Below are positions 56,368 through 57,734 of a DNA stretch of 57,734 nucleotides, one piece after another. How positions within the stretch are numbered: the stretch's first letter is position 1; each line of letters begins with the position of its first letter. A program made the position numbers and the translations under genes. Below the pieces are notes generated by a model. That model saw only the letters and a list, made by a program, of their open reading frames with translations, was not told the origin of the DNA and did not search any database. The DNA comes from Priestia taiwanensis (lineage in GTDB: Bacteria > Bacillota > Bacilli > Bacillales > Bacillaceae_G): contig NZ_BMFK01000007.1 in assembly GCF_014638355.1 (NCBI RefSeq), positions 1 to 57,734 on the forward strand, written 5' to 3'.

Positions 56368-57130
56368 ATTTTACTTCTTTTCGTTTTAATTCCGTATTAG
56401 CAATTAGCTCAGAGATCGTTGCGTTATTATACCCTTGTTGTGCAATTTCACGGAGTAAGAGAGGGAGTGCTTTTTTTGTTTGTAAAGCAACGTCTGAGGC
56501 GTGTAACAAAATAATATCTCCGTTTTGTAATCGTTTTGTTACATTTTCTACAATCCTCGCGACACCTGGGCTATTTTCATCGTTGGAGTTGTTGCTCCAG
56601 TGAATAAATGTGTAGCCCATGTCATTAGTAATCTTTAGTATTGTTTTATCAAACTCTCCATATGGTGGACGGAATAGATAGATATCTTTTAGCCCTTGTT
56701 TTGTAAAGACATCTTTTGCTTTTTGTAAGTCTTGACGAATTTCTGCGTCTTCTAATTCTTTGTAATTCTTATGTGCGTATCCCATGCTTCCGACTTCATG
56801 TCCCTCATCTACGATCTGTTTGACGATTTCGGGATGCCTTTCTGCCCATGCTCCGCTAATAAAGAATGTAGCGTTATGAATTTTTTCTTTTTTTAGTGTT
56901 TCAAGAATGGGCATTGCAAGCTCATTTCCCCATGCGAGGTTAAATGTAAGTGCTACTTTCTTTGTTGCTTCGTCTCCACGAGAAATGGCTTTTGGTCCTG
57001 ATTTTGTAGAAAAGGCAGAATCATACGGTTGCTGTTGTAAGAATAATAGCCAAGCTGTGAAAAATGCGAGGATGATGATAAAGGTTATTTGTTTTACTTT
57101 GCTTAACTTTGTTACAAAGAAGATAAACAT
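56366..57130 (-). CDS. pdaB: PdaB-like spore polysaccharide deacetylase family protein
   Basis: PdaB is a NodB-fold protein needed to keep spores dormant after late sporulation. The 254-residue protein has an N-terminal membrane anchor (about 13-30) and a NodB domain with motif 1 LTFNLAWGNE, motif 2 GSMGYAHKNY, motif 3 FRPPYGEFD and the terminal LLHAS. Motif 1 has Asn where the catalytic Asp (TFD) is usual, and the H-x3-H zinc pair is not intact, so true deacetylase activity is doubtful. The ATG at 57130 has AGGAGAGGAG upstream; the longer frame is rejected. Confidence 0.93.
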   Translation of the reverse strand: MFIFFVTKLSKVKQITFIIILAFFTAWLLFLQQQPYDSAFSTKSGPKAISRGDEATKKVALTFNLAWGNELAMPILETLKKEKIHNATFFISGAWAERHPEIVKQIVDEGHEVGSMGYAHKNYKELEDAEIRQDLQKAKDVFTKQGLKDIYLFRPPYGEFDKTILKITNDMGYTFIHWSNNSNDENSPGVARIVENVTKRLQNGDIILLHASDVALQTKKALPLLLREIAQQGYNNATISELIANTELKRKEVK

Positions 57131-57289
57131 CTCTTCTCCTCTCCTTGTCCTGTATTCTCTGTTATACGTATATGTAAGAGTACGGGACAGTAGTACAAGG
57201 GTCTTTGTTTTTTCTAAAAAAGATTCATAAATTAACATGTTTTGGAAATAACTAATGTAAATTCATTTAGCGATAGAGGTGGGAAGAAG

Positions 57290-57520
57290 ATGTTAGGGTT
57301 CTTAGTCAACGAAAAGGAAGTTAAAGAGTTGGAGTATGTGTTAAAAAGAGAGATGGAAGAGATTTTATTTGATATCGGGGACGAGCGGATGGAAAAAGTC
57401 GTGAAACGGGCATTAGAGGAGAGGTACCATATTTTATTTCGTCTTTTTAAGAGGATTGCTCCTCCAGTTGAGTGTGGAAAATATATGTGGAAAAAAACAA
57501 AAAGAAAAGATAAAAAGTAG
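57290..57520 (+). CDS. Conserved hypothetical protein upstream of the rrn operon
   Basis: A 76-residue acidic/basic, helix-rich protein (MLGFLVNEKEVKELEYVLKR at its start; tail KKTKRKDKK). No signal peptide, cysteine motif or known domain that I recognise. The ATG at 57290 has AGAGGTGGGAAG upstream. It lies alone between pdaB and the rrn promoters; I believe a similar small gene occupies this place in the B. cereus group, but the function is unknown. Confidence 0.75.
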   Translation: MLGFLVNEKEVKELEYVLKREMEEILFDIGDERMEKVVKRALEERYHILFRLFKRIAPPVECGKYMWKKTKRKDKK

Positions 57521-57549
57521 TTGACCCGTAGGTAAGAGGATGTTATAGT
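57521..57549 (+). promoter_or_regulatory. rrn operon promoter P1
   Basis: TTGACC (57521-57526), 17-base spacer, TATAGT (57544-57549). The -35 follows directly on the stop of the upstream small gene. With P2 downstream it forms the usual tandem Bacillus rrn promoter pair. Confidence 0.9.
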
Positions 57550-57612
57550 AATAAACGTCGCTGCTGAACAAAACGTTCAAAACAACGACAAGAAAAGTTG
57601 TAGAAAAACAGT

Positions 57613-57641
57613 TTGACATCAACGAAAGAAGATGTTAAGAT
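57613..57641 (+). promoter_or_regulatory. rrn operon promoter P2
   Basis: TTGACA (57613-57618), 17-base spacer, TAAGAT (57636-57641). The spacing of about 92 bases from P1 is typical of tandem Bacillus rRNA promoters. Confidence 0.9.
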
Positions 57642-57665
57642 AAAAAAGTCGCACTAAGCGATGTT

Positions 57666-57680
57666 AGTTCTTTGAAAACT
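57666..57680 (+). promoter_or_regulatory. rrn leader boxA antitermination site
   Basis: AGTTCTTTGAAAACT matches the boxA-type sequence before Bacillus 16S genes, where NusB-S10 loads for rRNA antitermination. The remaining bases to the window end are the A/T-rich 16S leader; the 16S gene itself is just outside. Confidence 0.8.
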
Positions 57681-57734
57681 AAACAAAACATGAAACGTCA
57701 ATTTTTATTTTATGAGCAATTCAAATTTCTTTTA

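Overview
The window is a stretch of low-GC Bacillaceae chromosome. Gene order and protein sequences (CtsR/McsA/McsB/ClpC, SigH, the rpoBC and S10-spc-alpha ribosomal clusters, and the sporulation genes cwlD, gerD, kbaA and pdaB) point to the Bacillus cereus group or a close sister lineage. EF-Tu, EF-G, SecY and TruA read as recognisably different from B. cereus sensu stricto as I remember it, so I do not name a species. It lies between two rRNA operons: it opens in a 23S-5S spacer and ends in the leader of a second rrn operon, just before its 16S gene.

Layout. (1) 1-240: 5S rRNA and rrn terminator. (2) 340-16370: the ctsR-mcsA-mcsB-clpC-radA-disA stress/repair operon under a CtsR operator; yacL-ispD-ispF-gltX; a cysteine T-box controlling cysE-cysS; then mrnC-rlmB-yacP and sigH with its own promoter. 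(3) 16390-28393: rpmG-secE-nusG, rplK-rplA, rplJ-rplL with an L10 leader, an rsmC-like methyltransferase, rpoB and rpoC. (4) 28394-33164: rpsL-rpsG-fusA-tuf. (5) 33165-47974: the S10-spc-alpha superoperon, rpsJ to rplQ. (6) 47975-52425: ecfA1-ecfA2-ecfT-truA and rplM-rpsI with an L13-type leader. (7) 52426-57520: ybaK, cwlD, salA, gerD (minus), kbaA, pdaB (minus) and a small unknown gene. (8) 57521-end: tandem rrn promoters and boxA.

Nearly everything is ordinary housekeeping DNA with intact reading frames. I found no mobile element, CRISPR array, tRNA or defence locus. The outstanding anomaly is rpoA, the RNA polymerase alpha gene. At its normal place between rpsK and rplQ only three out-of-register fragments remain. 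The start region, the alpha-NTD dimerisation helix and most of the linker and alpha-CTD are missing. Alpha is essential, so either an intact copy exists elsewhere or this is an assembly or sequence error. A second absence is the small L7Ae-family gene normally found between rpoC and rpsL; its place holds a promoter, a leader and a 30-codon ORF.

Other points worth a look are regulatory RNAs: two copies of an L1-stalk-like rRNA mimic (before rplK and before rplA), a terminator-like hairpin whose 3' arm is the ybaK ribosome-binding site, and several strong intercistronic hairpins without U-tracts (rpoB-rpoC, rplB-rpsS, fusA-tuf, secY-adk). Ribosomal protein L3 also has an altered, shortened loop next to the peptidyl-transferase centre. 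Family statements rest on recall; no search was run.
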